Below are positions 42,489 through 51,816 of a stretch of DNA of 64,000 bases, piece by piece; positions within the stretch are counted from its first letter, which is position 1; every line of letters begins with the position of its first letter. The notes under the pieces are model-generated. The model was not told where the DNA came from, did no database searches, and was given only the letters and a program-made list of their open reading frames with translations. A program made the translations under genes and the position numbers. Source of the DNA: Glycocaulis sp050485565 (lineage in GTDB: Bacteria; Pseudomonadota; Alphaproteobacteria; Caulobacterales; Maricaulaceae); assembly GCF_050485565.1 (NCBI RefSeq), contig NZ_JBJHBQ010000004.1:62001-126000 (forward strand), in the 5' to 3' direction.

Positions 42489-43391
42489 ATGATGAACCCG
42501 TATGCGATTCTGGGCGTTTCGGAACGTGCCCCGGCGGACGAGATCCGCAAGGCTTACCGAAAGCTGGCCAAAGAGCTGCACCCTGATGCGCGCCCCGGCG
42601 ACAAGGCGGCCGAGGAACGCTTCAAGCAGGTGACGCAAGCCTTCAAGCTCTTGTCCGATCCTGAACAGCGTGCGCGCTTCGACCGGGGCGAGGTGGACGG
42701 GCAGGGCCAGGAACGCCCGCACTTCCATTACCGCTCGCGCCCCGGTGGCGGTCCCGGCCAGCGCGGGCCGCAAGGGCGGTTTGAGGATCTGGGCGACATC
42801 TTTGCTGATCTGTTCGCCGCCCAGAATGCCGGGGCGCAGCGCCGCCGCCCGGCTGCCGAAAAGGGCGCTGATCTGCGCACACAAGTGCGCATCACCCTGC
42901 CTGAAGCGGTGCTGGGCACGAAAAAACGCCTGTCGCTGCCCGGCGGACGGGCGCTGGATGTGACCATCCCGGCGGGCGTCAATGACGGGCAGGTGCTGCG
43001 CCTGAAAGGGCAGGGCCATGGCTCGCTATCGGGTGGACCACCCGGCGCGCTGCTGGTCGAGATAAAAGTCGCCCCCCATCCCCATTTTCGCCGTGAGGGG
43101 GATGATATCCGCCTTGATCTTCCCATATCGCTGAAAGAGGCGGTGCTGGGCGGGAAGGTGCGCGCGCCCACGCTGGATGGCGATGTGGAGGTGCGTATCC
43201 CCTCCGGTACCAGTTCAGGCTCTGTCCTGCGCCTGAAAGGACGCGGCGCGCCCAAAAGCGGCGGCCAGCGCGGCGATCAGCTTATCCGGCTGATGATCGA
43301 TCTGCCGTCAGGCGACCCCGCGCTGGAAGAATTTGCAGAAAGCTGGCGCCCGCCGACGGGATATGATCCCAGGCGGCGTTTAAAAAGCTAA
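42489..43391 (+). CDS. DnaJ-like co-chaperone (CbpA type)
   Basis: The 300-residue protein has a J domain at 4-65 with HPD at 31-33, a Gly/Arg-rich linker, and two C-terminal substrate-binding domains (GTKKRLSLPGGRALDVTIPAG; GGKVRAPTLDGDVEVRIPSG). There is no zinc-finger, as in CbpA rather than DnaJ. It would stimulate DnaK. The gene starts 57 nt after the GTA cluster but is not expected to be part of it. Confidence 0.93.
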   Translation: MMNPYAILGVSERAPADEIRKAYRKLAKELHPDARPGDKAAEERFKQVTQAFKLLSDPEQRARFDRGEVDGQGQERPHFHYRSRPGGGPGQRGPQGRFEDLGDIFADLFAAQNAGAQRRRPAAEKGADLRTQVRITLPEAVLGTKKRLSLPGGRALDVTIPAGVNDGQVLRLKGQGHGSLSGGPPGALLVEIKVAPHPHFRREGDDIRLDLPISLKEAVLGGKVRAPTLDGDVEVRIPSGTSSGSVLRLKGRGAPKSGGQRGDQLIRLMIDLPSGDPALEEFAESWRPPTGYDPRRRLKS

Positions 43392-43481
43392 TGTATGCGT
43401 GCTTGGCCCGTCGCCTGCATGTCTGCAGAATGACACGGTCGTTCAGATAAGGTTCAGCGCTCCGGTGCGAAACATGTCGGC

Positions 43482-43808
43482 ATGATGAAACGCTACGCCC
43501 TTCTCCTGATCTGCCTGACCGCCCTGGTGGCGGCAGATGCGCGTGCCACCGAGGTGGCCGCTGAAGCGCAGGCGTTTGACCCGCGTTCACGCTATTCCGC
43601 AGACGAGGCCCGCAGCCAGAGCCAGTCCGGCAATGTCGTGCCGGCCCGCGTCGCGGTGGACAATGTGCGCCGCCGCTATCCGGGCGCGCAGGTGCTTGAT
43701 GTGGAACTGGTTCGCTCCGGCTCGCCTTTTTACATCGTGAAGATACTCACCCAGGAGGGCCGCCGGATCGACGTGCGCGTTGATGCCGCCAGTGGCCGGG
43801 TGATGTGA
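43482..43808 (+). CDS. Secreted PepSY-like protein
   Basis: The 108-residue protein has a Sec signal (LLLICLTALVAADARA) and a C-terminal PepSY-like domain: VDNVRRRYPGAQVLDVELV, then FYIVKILTQEGRRIDVRVDAASGRVM in two parts. PepSY domains in the periplasm often modulate peptidases or sensors. It is the first gene of the operon with the following two-component pair (31 nt gap), which suggests it influences that sensor. Confidence 0.82.
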   Translation: MMKRYALLLICLTALVAADARATEVAAEAQAFDPRSRYSADEARSQSQSGNVVPARVAVDNVRRRYPGAQVLDVELVRSGSPFYIVKILTQEGRRIDVRVDAASGRVM

Positions 43809-43839
43809 TGCCAGTACTTTTCTCAACGGAGTGTGTCTG

Positions 43840-44526
43840 ATGCGCGCCCTGATAGTTGAAGACGATCCCGATCTGCGCCGCCAGCTCAAAGACGTGCTGG
43901 ACCATTCCGGCTATGCCGTGGATGAGGCAGGCGATGGCGAGGAGGGCTGGTTCATGGGCGATACCGAACCCTATGACGCCGTTGTGCTCGACCTTGGCCT
44001 GCCGCGCCTTGATGGCGTGAGTGTGCTGGAGCGCTGGCGCTCGGCGGGCCGCGACTTTCCGGTGCTGATCCTGACCGCCCGCGACCGCTGGAGCGAAAAG
44101 GTGGCCGGGTTTGACGCAGGCGCGGACGATTATCTGACCAAGCCCTTCCACCCGGAAGAATTGCTGGCGCGGCTGCGCGCCCTGACCCGGCGTGCGGCCG
44201 GCCACGCGACATCAACCATCGAGATGGGTGATCTGTCGGTGGATACGCGCGGTGCGCGGGTGTTTGTCGGCGACCAACTGGTCAAGCTGACCTCGCACGA
44301 GTTTCGCATCCTCTCCTACATGATCCATCACCGCGAGCGGGTGATCTCGCGCACCGAGCTGGTCGAGCACATTTACGATCAGGATTTCGACCGTGATTCC
44401 AATACGATCGAGGTGTTTGTCGGCCGTCTGCGCAAGAAGATCGGAACAGAGCGCATCGAGACGGTGCGCGGGCTGGGCTACCGGCTGGTCGCGCCCGGCG
44501 CGGATACGCGGGCCAAGGCGGGGTGA
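43840..44526 (+). CDS. OmpR/PhoP-type response regulator
   Basis: The 228-residue regulator has a receiver with phospho-acceptor Asp51 (VVLDLGLP), acidic pocket EDD and conserved Lys in LTKPF. A winged-helix output domain follows with SRTELVEHIYDQDFDRDSN and a GLGYRL end. The short FMGD loop and PYDAVVLDLGLPRLDG order are PhoP-like. ATG 43840 follows CGGAG. It overlaps the kinase start by 4 nt. Confidence 0.93.
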   Translation: MRALIVEDDPDLRRQLKDVLDHSGYAVDEAGDGEEGWFMGDTEPYDAVVLDLGLPRLDGVSVLERWRSAGRDFPVLILTARDRWSEKVAGFDAGADDYLTKPFHPEELLARLRALTRRAAGHATSTIEMGDLSVDTRGARVFVGDQLVKLTSHEFRILSYMIHHRERVISRTELVEHIYDQDFDRDSNTIEVFVGRLRKKIGTERIETVRGLGYRLVAPGADTRAKAG

Positions 44527-45944
44527 GCGCTGAAAGCAGTGACACGCTGATCGAACGCGGGTCGCTGCTCAGGCGGCTGAGCCTTCTTGCGCTCAGCTGG
44601 GGACTGATCCTGCTGACCGTTGGCGCGGTGTCGCTGACGGCGGTGTTCCGCCAGACCGTGCTGACCGATCTCGATAACCGGCAGGCCAATATCGCCGAGT
44701 TTCTGCTGATCCAGCTGGAGGCGACACCCGATGGCGGTGTGGTGCTGACGCGCGATCTGCTTGATCCGCGCTTTGGCCAGGTGTTTTCCGGCCGCTACTG
44801 GCAGGTAAGCCACGCCAATGCGCCCGCCGATGCCGATCCCATCGAGCGCTCCCGCTCTCTGTGGGATGAAACCATCATTCTTTCCGAAAGACTGCGTAGC
44901 GCGGCCGTTGCGGCGAGCGGACAGGCTGTGGCCGGCAATGCCGAAGGACCGGACGGAGAGCCCTTGCGTCTGTCAGCGCGGGCGGTCGTCCTGCCCGGAC
45001 TGGATGGGCCGGTGATAATTATCGCCGCCGAAGACAGGCGCCCGTCCGACAGGCGCGTCTGGACATTTGGCCTCGTTGCAGCCGGCCTGCTTGCTGGTTT
45101 CGCGATCCTGCTGGCGGTCGGCGTGGTGGTGCAGGTGCGCGTCGGCCTGTCGCCAGTGCTCAAACTGCGGCGCGCCGTGGCCCGCGTGCGCGATGGCGAA
45201 ACGCACAGGATTTCAGGTCAGTACCCATCGGAAATGATGCCGCTGGCCAATGAACTCAACGCGCTTATCGATCATTCCAGAGAGGTGGTCGAGCGCGCGC
45301 GCACCCATGTCGGCAATCTCGCTCATGCACTCAAGACACCGATCACCGTGCTGTCCAACGAGGCGCGCGGTGATGACACCCGGCTGGGCGATCTTGTCCG
45401 CCGCCAGACCGATGCGATGACCGGGCAGGTTGAACACCATTTGCGGCGCGCCAGAGCCGCCGCCAACGCCAAGGCCATTGGCGCGCGCACACCGGTAGGC
45501 GAGGTGATCGAGGATCTGGGGCGGACCCTGCGCCGTATCTACGCCCGCCGGGACATCACGCTGGACTGGACTGTCGAGGCCAATCCGGTGTTCCGGGGCG
45601 AACGTCAGGACCTTGAGGACCTTATCGGCAATCTTGTCGACAATGCCTGCAAATGGGCGGCAAGCCGCGTGCAGATAAGTGCCAGCACCGGCGCGGAGGG
45701 CGCGGTTTTACTGAGTGTAGAGGATGACGGGCCGGGGCTTGACCCGCAGGCGCGCGAACAGGTTCTGGGCCGGGGTGTCCGGCTTGACGAGCAGGCTCCC
45801 GGCACCGGCTTTGGCCTGGCGATTGTCAGCGATCTGGTGAAAGCCTATGGCGGGTCACTGGCATTGGAGGTCAGCCCGCTGGGCGGACTGGACGCCAGGC
45901 TGGTCCTGCCCGGCGTGATCCGCACAGGGGAAACGCGCCATTAA
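44523..45944 (+). CDS. Sensor histidine kinase partner (PhoQ-like)
   Basis: The 473-residue kinase has two membrane helices (about 24-44 and 182-203) around a ~135-residue periplasmic sensor, then HAMP and HisKA with H268 in LAHALKTPI. The ATPase has LVDNACKWA (N box) and GTGFGLAI (G2). An LAHALKTP-type H-box is typical of PhoQ-like kinases. GTG 44523 overlaps the regulator stop (GTGA), so the pair is co-translated. The PepSY protein upstream may be its periplasmic modulator. Confidence 0.92.
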   Translation: MSAESSDTLIERGSLLRRLSLLALSWGLILLTVGAVSLTAVFRQTVLTDLDNRQANIAEFLLIQLEATPDGGVVLTRDLLDPRFGQVFSGRYWQVSHANAPADADPIERSRSLWDETIILSERLRSAAVAASGQAVAGNAEGPDGEPLRLSARAVVLPGLDGPVIIIAAEDRRPSDRRVWTFGLVAAGLLAGFAILLAVGVVVQVRVGLSPVLKLRRAVARVRDGETHRISGQYPSEMMPLANELNALIDHSREVVERARTHVGNLAHALKTPITVLSNEARGDDTRLGDLVRRQTDAMTGQVEHHLRRARAAANAKAIGARTPVGEVIEDLGRTLRRIYARRDITLDWTVEANPVFRGERQDLEDLIGNLVDNACKWAASRVQISASTGAEGAVLLSVEDDGPGLDPQAREQVLGRGVRLDEQAPGTGFGLAIVSDLVKAYGGSLALEVSPLGGLDARLVLPGVIRTGETRH

Positions 45945-45992
45945 CCGCAAAATGTGACGCTGGAACCCGGATTTACCGTCGCGGCCGCATTC

Positions 45993-47330
45993 ATGACGAC
46001 GCTCACACCTGCCAAGATCGCCCAGCTGCGTGCTCTGATGAGCGCGCTGCCTGCGGCGTTCGCCGCCCGCATTGTCGAGACGGCAAGGGCCGGTGATGAG
46101 ACGATGGGCGAGCTTCTGCATGCGTGCTCACGAAAGCCGGAAGTCTATACGCGCGAACGGTTTTTCGCGCCGCTCGCCCCTTTGAGCCTTGATCCGGCCC
46201 ATGCCCGCCCGTCACTGGCTCACATTCCCCCTGCCATGCTTGCGACCGTCTGGAGCTGGATGGACGAGACGCTCGCGCCGGACATAACGGCGGCGATGCG
46301 AAAATACTGCGCAAACCCGCTCATGCCGCCGGACGAAAAGACAGAAGACGCGCTCCGGGCCGATGCCTCAAAGCGTATCCTGGCAGCGATTGATGAGCTG
46401 CGTGATGATCCGCGCGCGACAAAGCAGCTGCGCCACCGGCTTGGGGTGAGTGATTTCCGGGCAGTGCGTGATCTGGCGGCCATTTTGCGGGCCACGCCTG
46501 TCTTGCGCAAAGCGATGGCCGATATTCCCCCCAGTATTGCCGAACTTGATGACGGCCTGTCCCAAACCCTGCGCGACCGCTATGACGCTGCCTGCGCCGC
46601 CGATCCCGATGCGGGCGTCTGGTTTCTCTATCTCGTGATGGCGCGCCTGGTGCGCCCCTGGGCGATCCTGCGCGTGTTCGAGAAAATTGCCCGGCGCGAT
46701 GATGATTTCCTGCTCTCGCGCACGGATGTGTCCACGATTGGCGACGCGCTGCTGGAAGACGCGGCCTATTATGTCAGCGCCTTTGCCGACATTCCGGCCA
46801 GTAACGAGGCCGCCCAGGAAATGGCCACAGCCCTGACCCAGTTTGCGACCGTGACCGTGGGGATGAGCCGCGAAATCGGTATCCGCAAGGATGGCGGCTG
46901 GGGACGCCAGATCATGGCATTGCGCCAGCGTGCGTCTGCGCAGATGGAGGCTATCCATGCGGCGGCTCTTGCCCAGCTCGACAAGACCGTCCCCGACCCC
47001 CACAAGGCGCTGCCTGCGCGGCTCATACTCTCAGGCGATGCGCTGGAGAGCGCGGCCACGCGAATGGAAGTGTTCTGCACATTCTTGCGGCTGACGCGCG
47101 ATGATGCCTCACGCGCGGCGGTGGGCGGCGCTCATGCCGGGGTGCTCGACCGGATGAACCAGCGGCTTGATATGGCGTCCGGAGCGGTGCTCGCGCAGAT
47201 GCGGGGCGGTCAGGGTGATGATGCCCTGACAGAGCGCGCTGCGGTCATTGCCCGGCTGATGACGGCCATGGGCCAGCAGGAAAGCGCTGCTGTGTTCCTG
47301 CGGCGCGCCGCCGCAGCGCGCGCGGCGTGA
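45993..47330 (+). CDS. Hypothetical helical protein
   Basis: The 445-residue soluble protein is almost wholly alpha-helical and Ala/Arg/Asp-rich, with no signal peptide, no Cys motif and no nucleotide-binding loop. GTG 45954 would add 13 residues. ATG 45993 begins a better amphipathic helix. It lies 48 nt after the kinase and ends 41 nt before the DUF938 gene, so it may share either transcript. I recognise no family. Confidence 0.6.
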   Translation: MTTLTPAKIAQLRALMSALPAAFAARIVETARAGDETMGELLHACSRKPEVYTRERFFAPLAPLSLDPAHARPSLAHIPPAMLATVWSWMDETLAPDITAAMRKYCANPLMPPDEKTEDALRADASKRILAAIDELRDDPRATKQLRHRLGVSDFRAVRDLAAILRATPVLRKAMADIPPSIAELDDGLSQTLRDRYDAACAADPDAGVWFLYLVMARLVRPWAILRVFEKIARRDDDFLLSRTDVSTIGDALLEDAAYYVSAFADIPASNEAAQEMATALTQFATVTVGMSREIGIRKDGGWGRQIMALRQRASAQMEAIHAAALAQLDKTVPDPHKALPARLILSGDALESAATRMEVFCTFLRLTRDDASRAAVGGAHAGVLDRMNQRLDMASGAVLAQMRGGQGDDALTERAAVIARLMTAMGQQESAAVFLRRAAAARAA

Positions 47331-47370
47331 ATGGCTTTATCCCGAACGGCTGGCGGCCTATGTAGACGCC

Positions 47371-48021
47371 ATGACCGGCTCATCTCCCATCGCTCTTGAG
47401 AATCGCGGCCAGACCGGCGCGCGCCTGAGTTCTCCGAGTGCAGCGCGCAATCGCGAAATCATCGCGGCCACGCTGGCGCAGGTTTTGCCGCAAGATGCGG
47501 CCGTGCTGGAGATTGCCAGCGGTACCGGCGAGCATGCTCTGGCCTGCCTGTCGGCGCGCGCTGATCTGCGCTGGCAGCCGAGCGACCCCGATCCCGCCTC
47601 GCGCGCCAGCATTGATGACTGGGCGAGTGAAGCCGCCGGGCGAATGGCGAGCGCGCTCGATCTGGACACGCAGCATTCAGGCTGGTGGCGGGCCGTGCCG
47701 CGTCCGGTGTCTGCGGTGTTCTGCGCCAACATGATCCACATCGCGCCGTGGCAGGCCGCCGAAGGGCTTGCCGAGGGCGGCGCGGCGCTGCTGGACGAGG
47801 GCGGTTATCTCATCCTGTACGGGCCGTTTCTCGAAGGCGAGGCGACCGCGCCGTCAAATCTGGCTTTCGATGCCAGCCTGAAATCGCGTGATCCGCGCTG
47901 GGGCGTCCGGGCGCTGGATGATGTCGCGGCGCTGATGGCGCGCCATGGCCTTGTTCTGGCGCAGCGCCTGGCCATGCCGGCCAATAATCTCACCCTTGTT
48001 TTCCGGAAAGGTGCGCCATGA
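47371..48021 (+). CDS. DUF938 SAM-dependent methyltransferase-like protein
   Basis: The 216-residue protein matches DUF938: AARNREIIAATLAQVLP, the motif I-like EIASGTGEHA, then SVFCANMIHIAPW-type (AVFCANMIHIAPWQAAEG) and FDASLKSRDPRWGVR. These proteins have a class I methyltransferase fold with unknown substrate. It opens the ccm operon by a 4-nt overlap with ccmI but is not a known maturation factor. Confidence 0.87.
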   Translation: MTGSSPIALENRGQTGARLSSPSAARNREIIAATLAQVLPQDAAVLEIASGTGEHALACLSARADLRWQPSDPDPASRASIDDWASEAAGRMASALDLDTQHSGWWRAVPRPVSAVFCANMIHIAPWQAAEGLAEGGAALLDEGGYLILYGPFLEGEATAPSNLAFDASLKSRDPRWGVRALDDVAALMARHGLVLAQRLAMPANNLTLVFRKGAP

Positions 48022-48974
48022 TCGCCCTGACGCTGATTATTGCGGCGCTTGGCGTCGGTGTGGCGCTGTGGATTGCCTCGCCGCTGGCGCGTGGCGCTGC
48101 CGGTCCGATGCACCGGCTGGTGGCGTTCGGTGTGATGGCCGTGCTCGCCATAGCGGCGCTGGGTGCCTATCTGGTGGGCGGCCAGCCCGGCCTTGAAGGT
48201 CAGCCCTATGCGGCTACCGAAGCCCGGCTGGCAGAGTTGCCGCCCGAAGACCTGACGGCAGAAGAGCAGGAGGAACGCCTGCGCGCCATTGTGCGGCGTG
48301 AACCGGGCAATCCCGAAGCGCTGGCCATGCTCGGCCGCTTTCTGGCGTTTGACGGGCGTCATCTGGAAGCCATTGCCATGCTGGAGCGCTCAGCGCGTGT
48401 ACGCGAAGATGCGCGGGTGTTTTCCGATCTCGGTCAGGCGCTGGTGAACCTCAATGAAGGCACGGTCACGCCAGAGGCCGAGCGCGCCTTTGCGGCGGCG
48501 ATGGAGCTGGACGAGACCTTGCCCGAACCGGCCTTCTTCATGGGCGCAGCTGCCTATGATGCGGGTGATCGTGAGGCCGCGCTGGGTCACTGGGCGGGCA
48601 TCGTAGGCCGCCTGCCGGAGGATGACCCTTTCCGCCAGGCCATCGCGGTGCGCGCCGCTGATCTGCTGTCGCGCCCGGCTGGCGGCCCGCAGATGATGGA
48701 CCCCGATGCGCTTGACCCCGATGAAAGCCCCGATGCGATGGTGGCACGAATGGTCGCAGGGCTGGAGGCTGGACTTGAAGCTTATCCGGATGATCTAACC
48801 CGCTGGATGGTGCTGGCGCGCGTGCGGGCGGTCCGCGAAGACCGCGATGGCGCCCGCGCCGCGATTGCCGAGGCCCGCGCCCGCTCTGGCGGTGATGCCG
48901 GTACCGGCGCTATTCTCGACGCGCTGGAGCGCGCGGGCGGTCTGGACGCTGAAGCAGAAGGTGAAACCGAGTGA
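48018..48974 (+). CDS. ccmI: Cytochrome c maturation protein CcmI
   Basis: The 318-residue protein has two N-terminal membrane helices (2-22, 34-55), a cytoplasmic loop between and a TPR-containing periplasmic part (LAMLGRFLAFDGRHLEAIAML; FFMGAAAYDAGDREAALGHW). CcmI presents apocytochrome c to the CcmFH ligase. The start overlaps DUF938 by 4 nt. The end overlaps ccmE by 4 nt. Confidence 0.92.
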   Translation: MIALTLIIAALGVGVALWIASPLARGAAGPMHRLVAFGVMAVLAIAALGAYLVGGQPGLEGQPYAATEARLAELPPEDLTAEEQEERLRAIVRREPGNPEALAMLGRFLAFDGRHLEAIAMLERSARVREDARVFSDLGQALVNLNEGTVTPEAERAFAAAMELDETLPEPAFFMGAAAYDAGDREAALGHWAGIVGRLPEDDPFRQAIAVRAADLLSRPAGGPQMMDPDALDPDESPDAMVARMVAGLEAGLEAYPDDLTRWMVLARVRAVREDRDGARAAIAEARARSGGDAGTGAILDALERAGGLDAEAEGETE

Positions 48975-49468
48975 TCAAGGCGCGCAAACGTCTATGGGTC
49001 GTGCTGGCATCTGCCGGCGTACTGGTGGCTGCGGGCCTGCTGGCAGGCTTTGCCCTGCGCGATGCGATGACGTTTTTCCATTCCCCCGCCATGGTGGCCG
49101 AAGCGCCGCCACTGCCCGGCCAGCGCATCCGCGTGGGCGGTCTGGTGATTGAAGGATCGGTGGAGCGCCCGGCATCGGGCGGCGCCAGCTTTTCCGTGAC
49201 CGACACCATTGCCGATATCCGCATCACCTATGCCGGATCGCTGCCTGACCTGTTCCGCGAGGGGCAGGGCATTGTTGCCGAAGGCGCGTTTGCCGAAACC
49301 GGCCTGTTTGTCGCCAGCCGCGTGCTGGCCAAGCATGATGAAGCCTACATGCCGCCAGAGGTCGCTTCGGCTCTTGCCAGCGCCGAGGCGCAAGGCAGCC
49401 TGCCCGGTGCGACAGGGCGCGATGCCTGGTCGCTGGGGCAGGCGCGGATCGGGCAAGACCGTACATGA
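48971..49468 (+). CDS. ccmE: Haem chaperone CcmE
   Basis: The 165-residue protein has an N-terminal anchor and an OB-fold. The haem-binding His122 is in LAKHDEAYMPPEV, with the partner Tyr126. CcmE binds haem covalently and hands it to CcmF. GTG 48971 overlaps the ccmI stop (GTGA). The N-terminus begins KARKRLW, as usual. Confidence 0.96.
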   Translation: MIKARKRLWVVLASAGVLVAAGLLAGFALRDAMTFFHSPAMVAEAPPLPGQRIRVGGLVIEGSVERPASGGASFSVTDTIADIRITYAGSLPDLFREGQGIVAEGAFAETGLFVASRVLAKHDEAYMPPEVASALASAEAQGSLPGATGRDAWSLGQARIGQDRT

Positions 49469-51393
49469 TTGCAGAACTTGGCCGTTTTCTGATCGCGCTG
49501 GCCCTGATCGTCTCACTGGCGCAGATGGTCTTGAGCTGGGTTGGTGCCAGTCAGGGCGGACGCTCGCCTTATGCTGCTGCCGGGCGCACGGCCAGCCTCG
49601 CGGCGCTTCTTGCCTCGGCGTTCGGCTTTGCGCTGCTGATTGTCACCTTCATCCAGTCCGATTTCTCGGTCGCCTATGTCGCCGGGCATTCCCATGTCGA
49701 CAAGCCGCTTTTCTACAAGATCACGGCCGCCTGGGGCGGGCATGAAGGCTCGATGCTGCTCTGGTGTCTCATTCTGGCGCTGTTTGGCTATGGCCTGACG
49801 CGGGTGGGGCCGACCGACCCCGCGCTGCGCGCGCGCGCTGTCAGCCTGCAGGGCCTGCTGCAAAGCCTGTTCTTTGCCTTTCTGGTGTTTGCCTCCAACC
49901 CGTTTGACCGGCTTGATCCGGCCCCATTGCAGGGCCGTGACCTCAATCCGATCCTGCAGGACCCCGCGCTCGCCTTTCACCCCCCGCTTCTCTACCTGGG
50001 CTATGTCGGCCTGTCGGCGGCATTTGCCATCGCGGCGGCCGGACTGATCCAGAAAACATCCGGGCGCGACATTGCCCGCGCGCTGCGCCCCTGGGCGATT
50101 GGCGCGTGGACCAGCCTGACGGCGGGTATCTCGCTGGGGGCCTGGTGGGCCTATTACGAGCTGGGCTGGGGCGGATGGTGGTTCTGGGACCCGGTGGAAA
50201 ACGCCAGCTTCATGCCGTGGCTGCTGGGGGCCGCTCTGGTTCACTCGGTCATCGCCACGGAGAAGCGCGGGGCCTTCCCCGGCTGGACGGTGTTCCTCGC
50301 GCTTCTGGCCTATGTCCTGTCGATCCTTGGCGCGTTTCTGGTCCGCTCCGGCGTTATCACGTCTGTGCATGCCTTCGCGCTCGATCCTGAACGTGGCGTC
50401 TGGATTCTCGGCATGCTGGGCGTGTCGGCTGTCGCGGGCTTTGGCCTTTTTGCGCTGCGCGCCGGTCATCTGGGCGAGGGCGAAGGCTTTGAGCCGACCA
50501 GCCGCGAAGCCTTCATCGGGGCCAATAACCTGCTTCTCGCGGCGGCTTCGGGCGTGGTGCTGGTCGGCACGCTCTATCCCCTGTTTGTGGAGATGCTGGG
50601 CGGTGCGCCGGTATCTGTCGGCCCGCCCTATTTTGATGCGGCGGCGACGCCTTTGCTGATCCTTGCCCTCCTGCTGGTACCGATTGCACCCTTCCTGCCC
50701 TGGTCAAACGGGGGCGCGAAACCGGCTCTGAAACAGATGCGGGCGGCCGTCCTTCTTCTGCCGGTTGCGCTTGCGGGTATCGCGCTCATCTGGTTTGGCG
50801 CGCCGGTGCTGGCCGTGATTGGCGGGGCGCTGGGCGTATGGGTGATGGCGGGGGCCGCGATGGACGCGTTCAGATCGCTGCCGCTGGCACAGACGCGCGT
50901 GCTGAAATTTGCCACGGCCGGACGGGCCATGGCGCATGCCGGGGTGGGCTTCATCGCGCTGGGCGCTGCCGCTGATGCCTCGCGCCCGCCGGATGTGAAC
51001 AGCGCGCTGGGAAGCGGAGAGAGCATCGAGATTGCCGGGCGCACTCTGACGCTCACCGATGTGCGCCGCGCCGATGGTCCCAACTATCTGGCCGACCGCG
51101 CCACCCTGTCGGTGTCCGGTGGCGGCACGATCAGCCCGGAGCGCCGCTTCTACTGGGCCGCTGACCAGCATACCCGCGAAGTGGGGCTCGGCTCATCGCT
51201 GAGAGGCGATCTCTATGTCTCCATCGGGGAGGCGCGCCCGCGTGAGGATGGCAGTGCGGCCTATGAAATCCGCGCCGCCTTCCATCCACTGGTCTGGATG
51301 CTGGGCCTTGGCGCGACCCTGATCGTGCTGGGCGGTTTTTCAGCGCTCACCGCGCAAGTACTCACCCGCCGCCAGCGCACGGTGCAGCCATGA
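49465..51393 (+). CDS. ccmF: Haem lyase CcmF
   Basis: The 642-residue polytopic protein has about 14 helices. The tryptophan-rich haem-handling motif GWGGWWFWDPVENASFMPWL is at about 231-250. HEGSMLLWCLIL and LAFHPPLLYLGYVG are conserved His-containing loops. It ligates haem to apocytochrome c together with CcmH and CcmI. ATG 49465 overlaps ccmE by 4 nt. The ccmH start overlaps its stop by 4 nt, with no ccmG between. Confidence 0.97.
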   Translation: MIAELGRFLIALALIVSLAQMVLSWVGASQGGRSPYAAAGRTASLAALLASAFGFALLIVTFIQSDFSVAYVAGHSHVDKPLFYKITAAWGGHEGSMLLWCLILALFGYGLTRVGPTDPALRARAVSLQGLLQSLFFAFLVFASNPFDRLDPAPLQGRDLNPILQDPALAFHPPLLYLGYVGLSAAFAIAAAGLIQKTSGRDIARALRPWAIGAWTSLTAGISLGAWWAYYELGWGGWWFWDPVENASFMPWLLGAALVHSVIATEKRGAFPGWTVFLALLAYVLSILGAFLVRSGVITSVHAFALDPERGVWILGMLGVSAVAGFGLFALRAGHLGEGEGFEPTSREAFIGANNLLLAAASGVVLVGTLYPLFVEMLGGAPVSVGPPYFDAAATPLLILALLLVPIAPFLPWSNGGAKPALKQMRAAVLLLPVALAGIALIWFGAPVLAVIGGALGVWVMAGAAMDAFRSLPLAQTRVLKFATAGRAMAHAGVGFIALGAAADASRPPDVNSALGSGESIEIAGRTLTLTDVRRADGPNYLADRATLSVSGGGTISPERRFYWAADQHTREVGLGSSLRGDLYVSIGEARPREDGSAAYEIRAAFHPLVWMLGLGATLIVLGGFSALTAQVLTRRQRTVQP

Positions 51394-51761
51394 TTGCCGC
51401 GCTCCTGATGGCTCTGGCCCTGCAGGCTTCGCCCGAACTGGCACCGGCTGACGAGGCGCGCGCGCAAGGTCTGATGCGCGAGGTGCGCTGCATGGTGTGC
51501 GCGGGCGAGTCGGTGCTGGATTCCAGTGCGCCCATGGCGGGAGACATGCGCCGCTTCATCCGCGAGGAAATTGCCGCAGGGCGTGAGGACGAGGCCGTGC
51601 GCACCGCGCTGGTGGCGCGTTTCGGCCATGAAGTGCTGATGCGCCCGCCCATGGAGGTGCGCACTCTGCCGCTCTGGCTGGCGCCCTTGATCTTCCTCGC
51701 GCTGGGCGGCGCGCTATTGTTCACCAGCATGCGCCGCAAGGCGCGTAAGGACAGCTTGTAA
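51390..51761 (+). CDS. ccmH: Cytochrome c maturation thiol-reductase CcmH (CcmL-type)
   Basis: The 123-residue protein has a signal/anchor, the redox motif RCMVC (C34/C37) and one C-terminal helix. CcmH reduces the apocytochrome CxxCH pair. The usual ccmF-ccmG-ccmH order lacks ccmG here, so thioredoxin CcmG must be encoded elsewhere. ATG 51390 overlaps ccmF by 4 nt. Confidence 0.93.
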   Translation: MIAALLMALALQASPELAPADEARAQGLMREVRCMVCAGESVLDSSAPMAGDMRRFIREEIAAGREDEAVRTALVARFGHEVLMRPPMEVRTLPLWLAPLIFLALGGALLFTSMRRKARKDSL

Positions 51762-51816
51762 GCGCCCGCCGCTTGCCGGACACTCCGCGCGTCAGGGCAA
51801 TAACGGGAGCGGCACG

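Noticed and set aside
49465..51761. Loss of ccmG as a defect of cytochrome c maturation
   Set aside because: In many alphaproteobacteria ccmG sits with ccmABCD elsewhere, so absence from this operon is not meaningful.
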